A stretch of 32,313 nt of DNA from CAZELM01 sp964512995. Its GTDB lineage: Bacteria; CSSED10-310. Positions within the stretch are counted from its first letter, which is position 1. The number at the start of each line of letters is the position of its first letter. Below are positions 13,248 through 20,889 of this stretch, piece after piece. The translations under genes and the position numbers were made by a program. The notes beneath the pieces are model-generated. The model saw only the letters and a list, made by a program, of their open reading frames with translations. It did no database searches and was not told where the DNA came from. The stretch lies in assembly GCA_964512995.1 (NCBI GenBank), contig CAZELM010000044.1:1-32313 (forward strand). Reading direction: 5' to 3'.

Positions 13248-15770
13248 TTATTCCCCGCTCCATCCAAACTCCATCGAAGTGATCTCACCGATGAGATGAT
13301 CTTCATCCCAGGAACCGGTTTCGAATGCAGCGGACCAGAATCGAGCCCCATAGTAGGGTGTATCGACATCCGGCCAGGTAAACCGCAGGATCTCCAGCAG
13401 TTCTGTCCGGTTGGGCATGAACAGTTCCTCCCAGAAGTCGATATCCGGCAATGCACACCAGCCCGGACCACACCAGAAATGACCGGCAACTTCCAGCAAA
13501 ATGAACTGATCAATCGTGATTTCTCCACAGGTGTTAAACATCCGCAACTGAAGGTGAAACGCGTCCCCATTGTCAAACACATTTTGATTCATCATCAGGC
13601 GGGTATCGCGAAGACAGGTAGGTGTCGGTGTCGGGCTGGGTGTTGGCGTATTCATGGGGTGATATCCATAATGGAATCCCAGATCGGCCATGCTGTAATC
13701 GGGGATATGATCGGTTCGAGTGGTCAATCCGGACAGTCCCGCCTCATCGGATGTTTCCATTCCCGCATCCACACATTGGCTTTGAATATCCTGTCCCGCA
13801 CTGAGTTGCGAGAGATAAAAATCACCATTGGGTCCCTTGCAGAAATAGGGATCAACATGAATGTCTCCGGTTCCGGGTTCTGCAACGCCTCCGAACCATA
13901 GCGCCGGATCACCCCAGATATCATTGGAAAACAGCTCCGGTCGATCGCCAATATCAAACACATATAAACATTCACCATTCTCTTGTTGAATAATGATGTT
14001 GTTCTGAATGACGCCGGTCGCGTAGATGAAATACAATCCACCTCCGTATTCAGCCGCATTGTTTTCCAGGATCGAATTGTTTTTTATTAAAGGATGGGAA
14101 TAGGTCGCGAAAATAGCACCTCCATAATTCGCATTGTTGGAAGAGATCAGATTGTTGAAAATCATGGGTTCCGCTCCGTCACCGATATAGATGGCTCCAC
14201 CATCACCCTGTGCGGTATTTCCGATGAAGTGGCAGTACTGGATCAGTGGATTGGAGAGATAATCCCGTATCAATATGCCACCTCCCTTCGGAGATATGCA
14301 GTTCTGGAGGATACAATCTTCGATGATCGGGCTGCTTCCATTGATGATCGTGATTCCGCCGCCTTTCATGGGTGCGCCTGCCTGGCCGAATCCGTTGCGG
14401 ATGACGAAATTCTGAAGTTTCGCGGAGCGGGTTTCGTTGCCTGAAAATGTGACAACACTTCCCAATCCACTCCCATCCAGTATTGTCTCTCCGGAATGGG
14501 AGTCGGCTTTCACGAGGATGTCTTTTCCGATAAAGTTGATCTGTTCATAGTAGATGCCGGAAGAAACCAACACGATATCTCCATTTTGAGCGGCATTGAT
14601 GGCCTGCTGGATAAATGCGAAATCAGATGGAACCCGAAGGATGCGGGGCTGATAAGTCGGAGTGGGTGTGGGGGTATCCGGTTCGGAAGTCGGTGAAGGT
14701 GAGGGTGTTGGTGTCGGATTGACTACAATATCATAGTGAAAGCCGATGTCGACGATTCCATGATCAGCGCTTTGGTCTGTTCGTGTCGTCCGCTGGTCCA
14801 ATCCCAATGTGGCGGCATTGTCACTCCCAGCATTGACACATGGGCTGTCGTTTCCCTGCCCGGATGCAATATGACTGAGGTAATGCTGGCCTCCCGGACC
14901 TGCAATGTAGAGCGGATTCAGTGAGATGCACGACATTCCTTCAGCGGCAAATCCACCATATTCACCTAATGCATTGTGCCATACGTTGGTGTAGTGTACG
15001 GATGGTGACGCGAGTGCTGTCTCCGCGTATATGCCGGAACCATTGATGGTATTGGTGATATTGCAATCCCGGATCAGTGTGGTGTTGGATCCCTGGCAGA
15101 AAATCCCTGCGTTTCCATTGTACGTGACACTGTTATCGATTGTTGAACTCAGAATTCGTGATCCACAGTTTTCGATATAGAATGCACCTCCCAAATTGGC
15201 ATGATTTTCGGAAACCAGGCAGTTGAAAATCATTGCATTGGGGCAATGTTCCATATACAACGCGCCACCCGCATTCAATCCCTGATTGTTCACCAGGACG
15301 CAGTGGGAGATCGTTGCATCGGAATCATTCAGATAGATACCGCCACCTGTTGTTGCCGAGTTGGACCAGATTACATTGCCGGAGATTGTTGGCGAACTGG
15401 ATCGGCAGGTAATGCCGCCTCCTGGATGATCCGGCGATTCCGTTCCAAGCCCGAAACGAATGGTGAAATTTTTAATGGCGGTCGCTTCAGTTTCTCCATT
15501 GTGAAAACGGACTACACACCCGGAATTATGGCCGTCGATTACGGTGGCGGATGGACCGTATTCGGCTCTGATTTCTATATTTTTTCCAATAAAATCGATG
15601 GTTTCATAAAAGGTGCCTGGCGATACCAGAACAAGGTCACCGTTGGAAGCGGCATTTATTCCTCCCTGAATGGAGCTGTAGTCCTGGGGAATCCGGATCG
15701 TTGCTCCATCGGTGACTGGAACTACACAAAGTGCACTGATGATCAGAATCATTGTTTGGAGATATTTCAT
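13248..15770 (-). CDS. Secreted right-handed beta-helix protein with internal duplication
   Basis: An 840-residue exoprotein. The signal peptide (MKYLQTMILIISALCVV) is cleaved near residue 22. Two homologous parallel beta-helix domains follow (about 23-348 and 375-704). Each opens with an IRIPQDYSSIQ or LRVPSDFAFIQ strand, has a GDLVLVSPGTFYE or GDIVLVSSGIYYE motif, and continues with repeated GGGI/GGAxYI coils. Each closes with TTRTD...DIGFHY or DLGFHY. Linkers NPTPTPSPSPTSEPDTPTPT (about 349-374) and NTPTPSPTPTPT (about 705-718) separate them from each other and from a roughly 115-residue C-terminal beta-sandwich with LRMFNTCGEITIDQF and HFWCGPGWC. Polysaccharide binding or lyase-like activity is possible, but no catalytic residues can be assigned. 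The ribosome site AGGGAGGAA is strong. Confidence 0.92.
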   Translation of the reverse strand: MKYLQTMILIISALCVVPVTDGATIRIPQDYSSIQGGINAASNGDLVLVSPGTFYETIDFIGKNIEIRAEYGPSATVIDGHNSGCVVRFHNGETEATAIKNFTIRFGLGTESPDHPGGGITCRSSSPTISGNVIWSNSATTGGGIYLNDSDATISHCVLVNNQGLNAGGALYMEHCPNAMIFNCLVSENHANLGGAFYIENCGSRILSSTIDNSVTYNGNAGIFCQGSNTTLIRDCNITNTINGSGIYAETALASPSVHYTNVWHNALGEYGGFAAEGMSCISLNPLYIAGPGGQHYLSHIASGQGNDSPCVNAGSDNAATLGLDQRTTRTDQSADHGIVDIGFHYDIVVNPTPTPSPSPTSEPDTPTPTPTYQPRILRVPSDFAFIQQAINAAQNGDIVLVSSGIYYEQINFIGKDILVKADSHSGETILDGSGLGSVVTFSGNETRSAKLQNFVIRNGFGQAGAPMKGGGITIINGSSPIIEDCILQNCISPKGGGILIRDYLSNPLIQYCHFIGNTAQGDGGAIYIGDGAEPMIFNNLISSNNANYGGAIFATYSHPLIKNNSILENNAAEYGGGLYFIYATGVIQNNIIIQQENGECLYVFDIGDRPELFSNDIWGDPALWFGGVAEPGTGDIHVDPYFCKGPNGDFYLSQLSAGQDIQSQCVDAGMETSDEAGLSGLTTRTDHIPDYSMADLGFHYGYHPMNTPTPSPTPTPTCLRDTRLMMNQNVFDNGDAFHLQLRMFNTCGEITIDQFILLEVAGHFWCGPGWCALPDIDFWEELFMPNRTELLEILRFTWPDVDTPYYGARFWSAAFETGSWDEDHLIGEITSMEFGWSGE

Positions 15771-15912
15771 CGTTCTTTCCTCCCTTTCTGCTTAAAAAGG
15801 AGTGAATGATGAATTGCTTTAGTGCAGGATGGATGATTTTTCCGCGAGGTATTTTTCTGTCTCCATGAATGGGGAATCCTATTCGATCCAGAGTTTCCTA
15901 TGAGGTGAACAT

Positions 15913-15941
15913 TTGACACACGAAACAATTTAGACTAGATA
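15913..15941 (+). promoter_or_regulatory. Candidate sigma70-type promoter for the kinase operon
   Basis: TTGACA at 15913-15918 is a perfect -35 hexamer, followed after 17 bases by TAGATA at 15936-15941, a weaker -10. Transcription would start about 15 bases before the ATG at 15964, with GGAGG at 15953-15957 in a very short leader. The divergent beta-helix gene starts 193 bases upstream of the kinase. Confidence 0.4.
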
Positions 15942-15963
15942 AACGCGGTGATGGAGGTTTCGT

Positions 15964-17097
15964 ATGTCTTCTCCTTTAGTGTCCGATGAGCGATTTTCCA
16001 GTGAAGAACTGGAGAAGGAGATTGTCCAGGTTACCCAATCTCAGATCGGTCAAGTGCTTCTGAATTCCCTCGATAGCATCATGATGCTCCTGAATGAACA
16101 TCGCCAGATTCTGGCAGTAAATCAATACTGTCTTGATGTTCTATGGGGTTCGGATCCAAAAATTATCACTGGCTTCCGACCCGGAGAGGTATTTCATTGC
16201 ATCAATCTGACAAACGAGTTCAAAGAGTGCGGTAACGCACCGGAATGTACTAAATGCGGAGCGGTTCATACCATAGCAAAAAGCCAGCAAGAGAAAAAAG
16301 CTGTCCAAGGCGAGTGTTCTCTCACATTCTGGAAGAATGGCAGAATGGAAAGCGGTGAGTTTCGGATTCGCGTTTCTCCCGTTACAATCGATTCCAAGAC
16401 ATTTTACGTTATGACGATGATTGACATCAGCAGCGAGAAACGCAGAGCGGTTCTGGAGCGGATTTTTTTTCATGATGTTTTGAATACGATAGCAGCTCTC
16501 GAAGGATGGACACAGATTCTGAAATTTCCGAGTGAGAATGAATCAAAACTTGCAGCGGAAAAAATTCTGGCGATCACGTCACGTCTGAAACATGAAGTGC
16601 TCAACCAGCGGATGCTGTTCAGTGCGGAAAAGAATGAGCTATTTGTCGAGAAAATTTTGATCTCTCCCAAACATATCCTGAATGAGCTGGCTTTGATTGC
16701 TGACCAGATGAGCGATAGGGATGACAAATTTCTGAATATTGAAAAAGGGTACGAACACACCGAGGTGTACACCGATCCGAATATTTTAATTCGCATCCTG
16801 GTGAATATGATTAAAAATGCATTTGAAGCGATCGATCGTGGGCAGGAAGTCAGAGTGTGGTTTGAAGCAAAACCGAAAGTAAAATTCAATGTGTGGAACC
16901 CGGGTATTATCCCGGAGGATATTGCAATGCAGATCTTTCAGCGCTCTTTTTCTACAAAAACCGGCTCCGGGCGTGGATTGGGAACATATAGCATGCGTCT
17001 GTTGGGTGAAATGTATCTGAACGGCAGAGTCGGATTTGAAACCTCCATGAGCGACGGAACGGTTTTTTGGATTGAATTACCGGATATAGATGGTTAG
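15964..17097 (+). CDS. Soluble PAS-domain sensor histidine kinase with a four-Cys motif
   Basis: A cytoplasmic two-component kinase of 377 residues without membrane segments. The PAS domain (about 30-155) contains an unusual Cys set, Cys79, Cys89, Cys95 and Cys98 (spacing C-x9-C-x5-C-x2-C, with FKECGNAPECTKCGA), which could bind a metal, Fe-S cluster or redox signal. The phosphoacceptor is His170 in FFHDVLNT. The HATPase domain shows NMIKNAFEAI (N box), WNPGII (G1), FQRSFSTKTGSGRGLGTYS (F/G2) and a DGTVFWIELP ending. GGAGG six bases before the ATG is a good ribosome site. The next gene starts nine bases after the stop, and its ribosome site overlaps this stop, so the pair is one operon. No separate response regulator is present; the downstream receiver is the probable partner. 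Confidence 0.92.
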   Translation: MSSPLVSDERFSSEELEKEIVQVTQSQIGQVLLNSLDSIMMLLNEHRQILAVNQYCLDVLWGSDPKIITGFRPGEVFHCINLTNEFKECGNAPECTKCGAVHTIAKSQQEKKAVQGECSLTFWKNGRMESGEFRIRVSPVTIDSKTFYVMTMIDISSEKRRAVLERIFFHDVLNTIAALEGWTQILKFPSENESKLAAEKILAITSRLKHEVLNQRMLFSAEKNELFVEKILISPKHILNELALIADQMSDRDDKFLNIEKGYEHTEVYTDPNILIRILVNMIKNAFEAIDRGQEVRVWFEAKPKVKFNVWNPGIIPEDIAMQIFQRSFSTKTGSGRGLGTYSMRLLGEMYLNGRVGFETSMSDGTVFWIELPDIDG

Positions 17098-17106
17098 GAA
17101 AACAAT

Positions 17107-18447
17107 ATGCCCTTATGTCCTTCATGCCAGCAATGGTTTCATCCTGATAGCAATAACTGCCCGAATTGTAAATCCGACCTGATGCAAACCCAACCTTCCG
17201 AATCCGATCACCTTCATTTCATCGATCTCGATGGCTTGCAACCCCAGACGTTTTTCTCGGAGCGTTATTATATTATCGAACGAATCGGTACAGGTGGATA
17301 CAGCGATGTTTTCAAGGCTGAAGATCAGGAGCTTAACGAGATCATTGCCTTGAAAGTTCTGAAAGCAGATTTCTCGCAGGATAATATCCGGTATCTACGA
17401 TTCAAGAATGAGATTAAATTTGCCAGAAAAATCAAACATCCCAATGTCTGTACTATATATGATATTGTGGTTCAATATCCATACACAGCCCTCAGTATGG
17501 AATACCTCGATGGCATCGATCTGTCCAAATGCATTCCGGATATTCCCGAATCCAAACGAATCTCCATCTTTATCGGTCTCTCGCTGGCACTGAAAGCCGC
17601 GCATAATATCAATGTTGTTCACTGTGATCTTAAACCATCCAACATCATGATTGATGAAACATCCCGGCCCATTATTATGGATTTCGGTATCGCCCGGTAC
17701 CTTGGCAGCACAACAACGGGTGACCAATCGTTTGTTGTCGGAACGCCTGCGTATATGTCCCCCGAACAATTTACAACCCGATCGGTGGATCATCGTACCG
17801 ATATCTATTCCCTGGGTGTCATCATGTTTGAGCTATTGACAGGGGATTTACCATTCTTCGCCATATCCCCAACGGGTTTTATGTTGAAGCATACTCAAAA
17901 ACCTGTTTCTTTTCCATCGGAAATGAAGAAACAATTGGATCCGGTCGTTATGGAAATAATCCTGAAATGCCTTGAAAAAAAACCGGATGATCGCTATCAA
18001 TCCATGGATGATCTCTTGAAAGATCTGCAGAAACTCGATTCCACGCATCCTCGAACCTGGGAACCAGCTCGAAAACCATTAATATTGGTTGTAGATGATG
18101 ACAAGTTGTTTCGGAAATCGATAGAGAATTTTCTGGAATTGAAAAATTTTGAGATCCTCAGTGCTTCCGATGGAGAAGAAGGCGTCAGAATGGCGATCCA
18201 GCACAAACCCGATCTGATTCTGATTGATCTGGTTATGCCGAATATGGATGGATTCGCCTCTGCACAGATACTGGGGAAAAACTCCGTGACAGCACACATC
18301 CCCATTTTACTGCTCACAAGTGTTTATGAACGGGAACGGAAAGCTTTCAGCAGAACGATTGGCATTAAGGAATATCTGACAAAACCATGTAATTTTGATG
18401 AATTGCTCAATAAAATCTATCTCCATCTTTCTCTTACCAGATTTTAG
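17107..18447 (+). CDS. Zinc-ribbon / Ser-Thr protein kinase / receiver fusion
   Basis: A 446-residue signalling fusion. An N-terminal zinc ribbon has CPSC (4-7) and CPNC (18-21). The eukaryotic-type kinase (about 53-315) has GTGGYSDVF (61-69), ATP Lys83, a VHCDLKPSN catalytic loop (Asp174, Lys176, Asn179) and DFG at 192-194. The usual Arg of HRD is Cys173, so it is a non-RD kinase, often active without activation-loop phosphorylation. The C-terminal receiver (about 325-446) keeps the acidic pocket Asp330-332, phosphoacceptor Asp374 in LIDLVMP, Thr404 and Lys426. No membrane segment or PASTA repeats are present. AGGA seven bases before the ATG overlaps the upstream kinase stop. The histidine kinase encoded upstream could phosphorylate the receiver and so control Ser/Thr kinase output (inference). 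Confidence 0.94.
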   Translation: MPLCPSCQQWFHPDSNNCPNCKSDLMQTQPSESDHLHFIDLDGLQPQTFFSERYYIIERIGTGGYSDVFKAEDQELNEIIALKVLKADFSQDNIRYLRFKNEIKFARKIKHPNVCTIYDIVVQYPYTALSMEYLDGIDLSKCIPDIPESKRISIFIGLSLALKAAHNINVVHCDLKPSNIMIDETSRPIIMDFGIARYLGSTTTGDQSFVVGTPAYMSPEQFTTRSVDHRTDIYSLGVIMFELLTGDLPFFAISPTGFMLKHTQKPVSFPSEMKKQLDPVVMEIILKCLEKKPDDRYQSMDDLLKDLQKLDSTHPRTWEPARKPLILVVDDDKLFRKSIENFLELKNFEILSASDGEEGVRMAIQHKPDLILIDLVMPNMDGFASAQILGKNSVTAHIPILLLTSVYERERKAFSRTIGIKEYLTKPCNFDELLNKIYLHLSLTRF

Positions 18448-18668
18448 AGGGTGTTGACTCTAGCGCAATCGTTTAAAACTTTAAAGAACCTGTTTGTGCT
18501 GGAACGGTGACGCAAATTTATCGGCGTAGAACGAGGGCATTTGGCTTGTCTCCCTCGCTCCCCCGGTTTCTGAATGGTGGCGATGATAAGAAAGGCGTGT
18601 TCTCTCACCCCCTGGCCATGGTTATGGAATAGTTCGGCAGTGGTGGCGCGATCACATCCGCATGCCAT

Positions 18669-18946
18669 CCTCACCCCGCCGGCCGTGTAGATATTTTCAT
18701 ACCTTCAGGTTCTGCCGGCGACCCTCTCCCGGACACTGCGTTGGGAGAGGGTGAAGAAGGAATCTGCCTATATGCCCTTCCCCATTCAGAGGGTGTTGAT
18801 TTAGTCCCCAGATCAACATTTTTCACTGTTTCTGGATTTTTGATGTGCTTTAAATAAAATCAGTTGCAGGACCCATCTCAGATAGAAAAACCTGAAAATC
18901 CGATTAAATCAACAGCCTCTTCACAGGGAATGGTTTGGGATGAGGT
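18669..18946 (+). repeat. Dispersed hairpin repeat, copy C (split by an insertion)
   Basis: CCTCACCCCGCCGGCC, a spacer, GCCGGCGA, the stem CCCTCTCCC (18722-18730) / GGGAGAGGG (18743-18751), GAAGAAGGAATCTGCCTATATG and CCATTCA line up with copy B. Homology resumes after the inserted element with AATGGTTTGGGATGAGGT. Confidence 0.85.
18789..18919. mobile_element. 131-bp MITE-like element with terminal inverted repeats
   Basis: The left end GAGGGTGTTGATTTA (18789-18803) matches the reverse complement of the right end (18905-18919, TAAATCAACAGCCTC) at 14 of 15 positions. TTCA flanks both sides (18785-18788 and 18920-18923), as a 4-bp target duplication would. Copy B of the host repeat lacks the insert at the corresponding place, so an empty-site comparison exists within the window. 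The element has no coding capacity and would need a transposase elsewhere. The family is not recognised. Confidence 0.7.
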
Positions 18947-19113
18947 AAAAAAGCACGAAATCATCCTTAAAAAAAGTGAGCCCTCCGGCAATTTGTGAAT
19001 GGGAATACAACATTCTTCATGTGCATGATATTTTATCCGGATCATTTTTCACGGGAGATTCGCTTTTCCGGGAGAAGGCAGATATATAACGCGTTGGAGG
19101 TTACTGATTTTCA

Positions 19114-20889
19114 ATGACGTCATTTTCACTTTTAAAACCTTATTTTGCCAGATACAACTGGTATTTTGGAGTTGGTCTGGCGGCATTGTTTCTGGTGGAT
19201 GGGCTTCAGATCGTGATCCCATGGCTCGTAAAGCAGGCTATCGACCGGCTGACCACGGATGCTTCAGATCATCAGGCGATACTCAGGTTTGGCATTTATA
19301 TCATTCTTCTTTCAGTGGGAGTCGGCATCACGCGATTCTGTTGGCGGTATTTTATCATCGGAATTTCACGAAGAATCGAAGAGGATTTACGCAATCGCTT
19401 TTATCGCCACCTTCAGACATTGTCTTTTTCATATTACGATCGGACACCGGTTGGCGATTTAATGGCACATGCCATCAATGATCTGGAAGCGGTCCGGATG
19501 ATGTGCGGGATGGCGCTGGTTGCCGGGACAGATGCTGCGTTGCTGATGGTGGCGTCACTGGCGATGATGCTGTCGATTAATATTCCCTTAACATTGTTTG
19601 TGTTGATTCCATTGCCCATTGTCACGACAACGGTATTGCGTCTTGGACCCAAACTCCATCATCGCTTCAGGGAAGTTCAATCTGATTTCAGCCGACTGAG
19701 CCAGAAGGCACAAGAAACATTTGCAGGAATTCGCGTCATCAAATCCTTTGTTCAGGAGTCGGCGGAAAGTACGGATTTCAGCCACCTGAACCAGAATTAT
19801 CTCAACAGCAACATGAAACTGGTGCGCGTCTGGGGAGTGATGCATCCCATCATCTGGACCATTTCCGGTGCGTGTTCCGTGATCATCCTTCTGATCGGTG
19901 GGGATCGCGTCATGCAGGGTGCCATGTCCATGGGAGATTTCGTGGCATTCAACAGTTATCTGGGAATTCTGGTGTGGCCAATGATCGCGGTCGGGTGGGT
20001 GGTGAACATGTATCAGAGAGGTAAAGCTTCGCTGGGCCGGATTTTTAAGGTGTTTGAAATTCAGCCGGATGTTACCGATGCTCCCGAATCAGTGGATCAG
20101 CAGATTCAAGGCCGCATTGAATTCAAAAACCTTACATTCGCTTACAAAGATTCGGCTCCTGTTCTGAAAAACATTCAGTTCACCATCGAACCCGGTCAGT
20201 GGGTAACGATCATGGGTCACACCGGCTCCGGAAAAACAAGCATCGTAAATCTGATATCACGGGTGTATGAAGTTCCGGATAATGCCATCTTTATTGACGG
20301 ACGAGATATCCGGTCATTCCGCCTGGAATCGCTTCGTTCACAGATCGGTGTCGTACCGCAGCAGTCGTTTCTGTTTTCCGACTCGATACTCAACAACATC
20401 CGGTTCGGTAAAGAAATGACAGTGGAGCAGGTCGAAGAGATCGCAAAGATCGCTCAGGTCTACAAAGATGTGGATCTGTTCCCGAACCGGTTTGACACGC
20501 TGATCGGTGAACGCGGCGTGACGTTATCCGGAGGTCAAAAACAGCGGACCGCATTGGCTCGCGCCATCGCTGCCAATCCCCGGATTCTGATACTCGACGA
20601 TTCGTTCTCCGCAGTGGATACGGAAACGGAAGCGGATATCATTCGTGCTCTGAAGGAGTTCGTCAACGGGAAGACCGTGATTCTGATCTCTCATCGGGTT
20701 TCCTCAGCCAGTCAAACGGACAAAATCATTTTTTTGGAGGACGGAGTCATCATCGAGCAGGGCTCACATCATGATCTCATCAAGCAGGCAGGACGATATT
20801 TCGCCGTCTATGAACAACAACGACTGATCGAAGAAATGGACCGTCAGGCAGAAAGCACGAATAACGGTTATCACGAGGAGACGCTGTAA
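19114..20889 (+). CDS. Heterodimeric ABC exporter, subunit with degenerate catalytic site
   Basis: A 591-residue type IV ABC half-transporter (TMD-NBD). Six membrane helices (about 15-310) precede an ATPase domain with Walker A GHTGSGKT (368-375), signature LSGGQ (471-475), Walker B ILILDDS and H-loop His527. The catalytic Glu after Walker B is Asp496, as in the degenerate-site subunit of TM287/288- or BmrCD-type heterodimers. It should pair with the next gene's product to export drugs, lipids or peptides; the substrate cannot be told. GGAGG lies 13 bases before the ATG, a long spacing. The stop TAA overlaps the next ATG by one base, which implies coupled translation and a 1:1 complex. Confidence 0.94.
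   Translation: MTSFSLLKPYFARYNWYFGVGLAALFLVDGLQIVIPWLVKQAIDRLTTDASDHQAILRFGIYIILLSVGVGITRFCWRYFIIGISRRIEEDLRNRFYRHLQTLSFSYYDRTPVGDLMAHAINDLEAVRMMCGMALVAGTDAALLMVASLAMMLSINIPLTLFVLIPLPIVTTTVLRLGPKLHHRFREVQSDFSRLSQKAQETFAGIRVIKSFVQESAESTDFSHLNQNYLNSNMKLVRVWGVMHPIIWTISGACSVIILLIGGDRVMQGAMSMGDFVAFNSYLGILVWPMIAVGWVVNMYQRGKASLGRIFKVFEIQPDVTDAPESVDQQIQGRIEFKNLTFAYKDSAPVLKNIQFTIEPGQWVTIMGHTGSGKTSIVNLISRVYEVPDNAIFIDGRDIRSFRLESLRSQIGVVPQQSFLFSDSILNNIRFGKEMTVEQVEEIAKIAQVYKDVDLFPNRFDTLIGERGVTLSGGQKQRTALARAIAANPRILILDDSFSAVDTETEADIIRALKEFVNGKTVILISHRVSSASQTDKIIFLEDGVIIEQGSHHDLIKQAGRYFAVYEQQRLIEEMDRQAESTNNGYHEETL

Larger units (their letters stand above)
18448..19113. other. 666-bp non-coding region with nested repeats
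   Basis: No credible gene. It starts with AGGGTGTTGA directly after the kinase stop codon and carries CGGTGACGCAAATT and GGCTTGTCTCCC, shared with copy D. It then holds a first CTCACCCCCTGGCC string, dispersed repeat copy C and an inserted inverted-repeat element. The last 120 bases include the leader of the ABC transporter genes. Confidence 0.7.
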
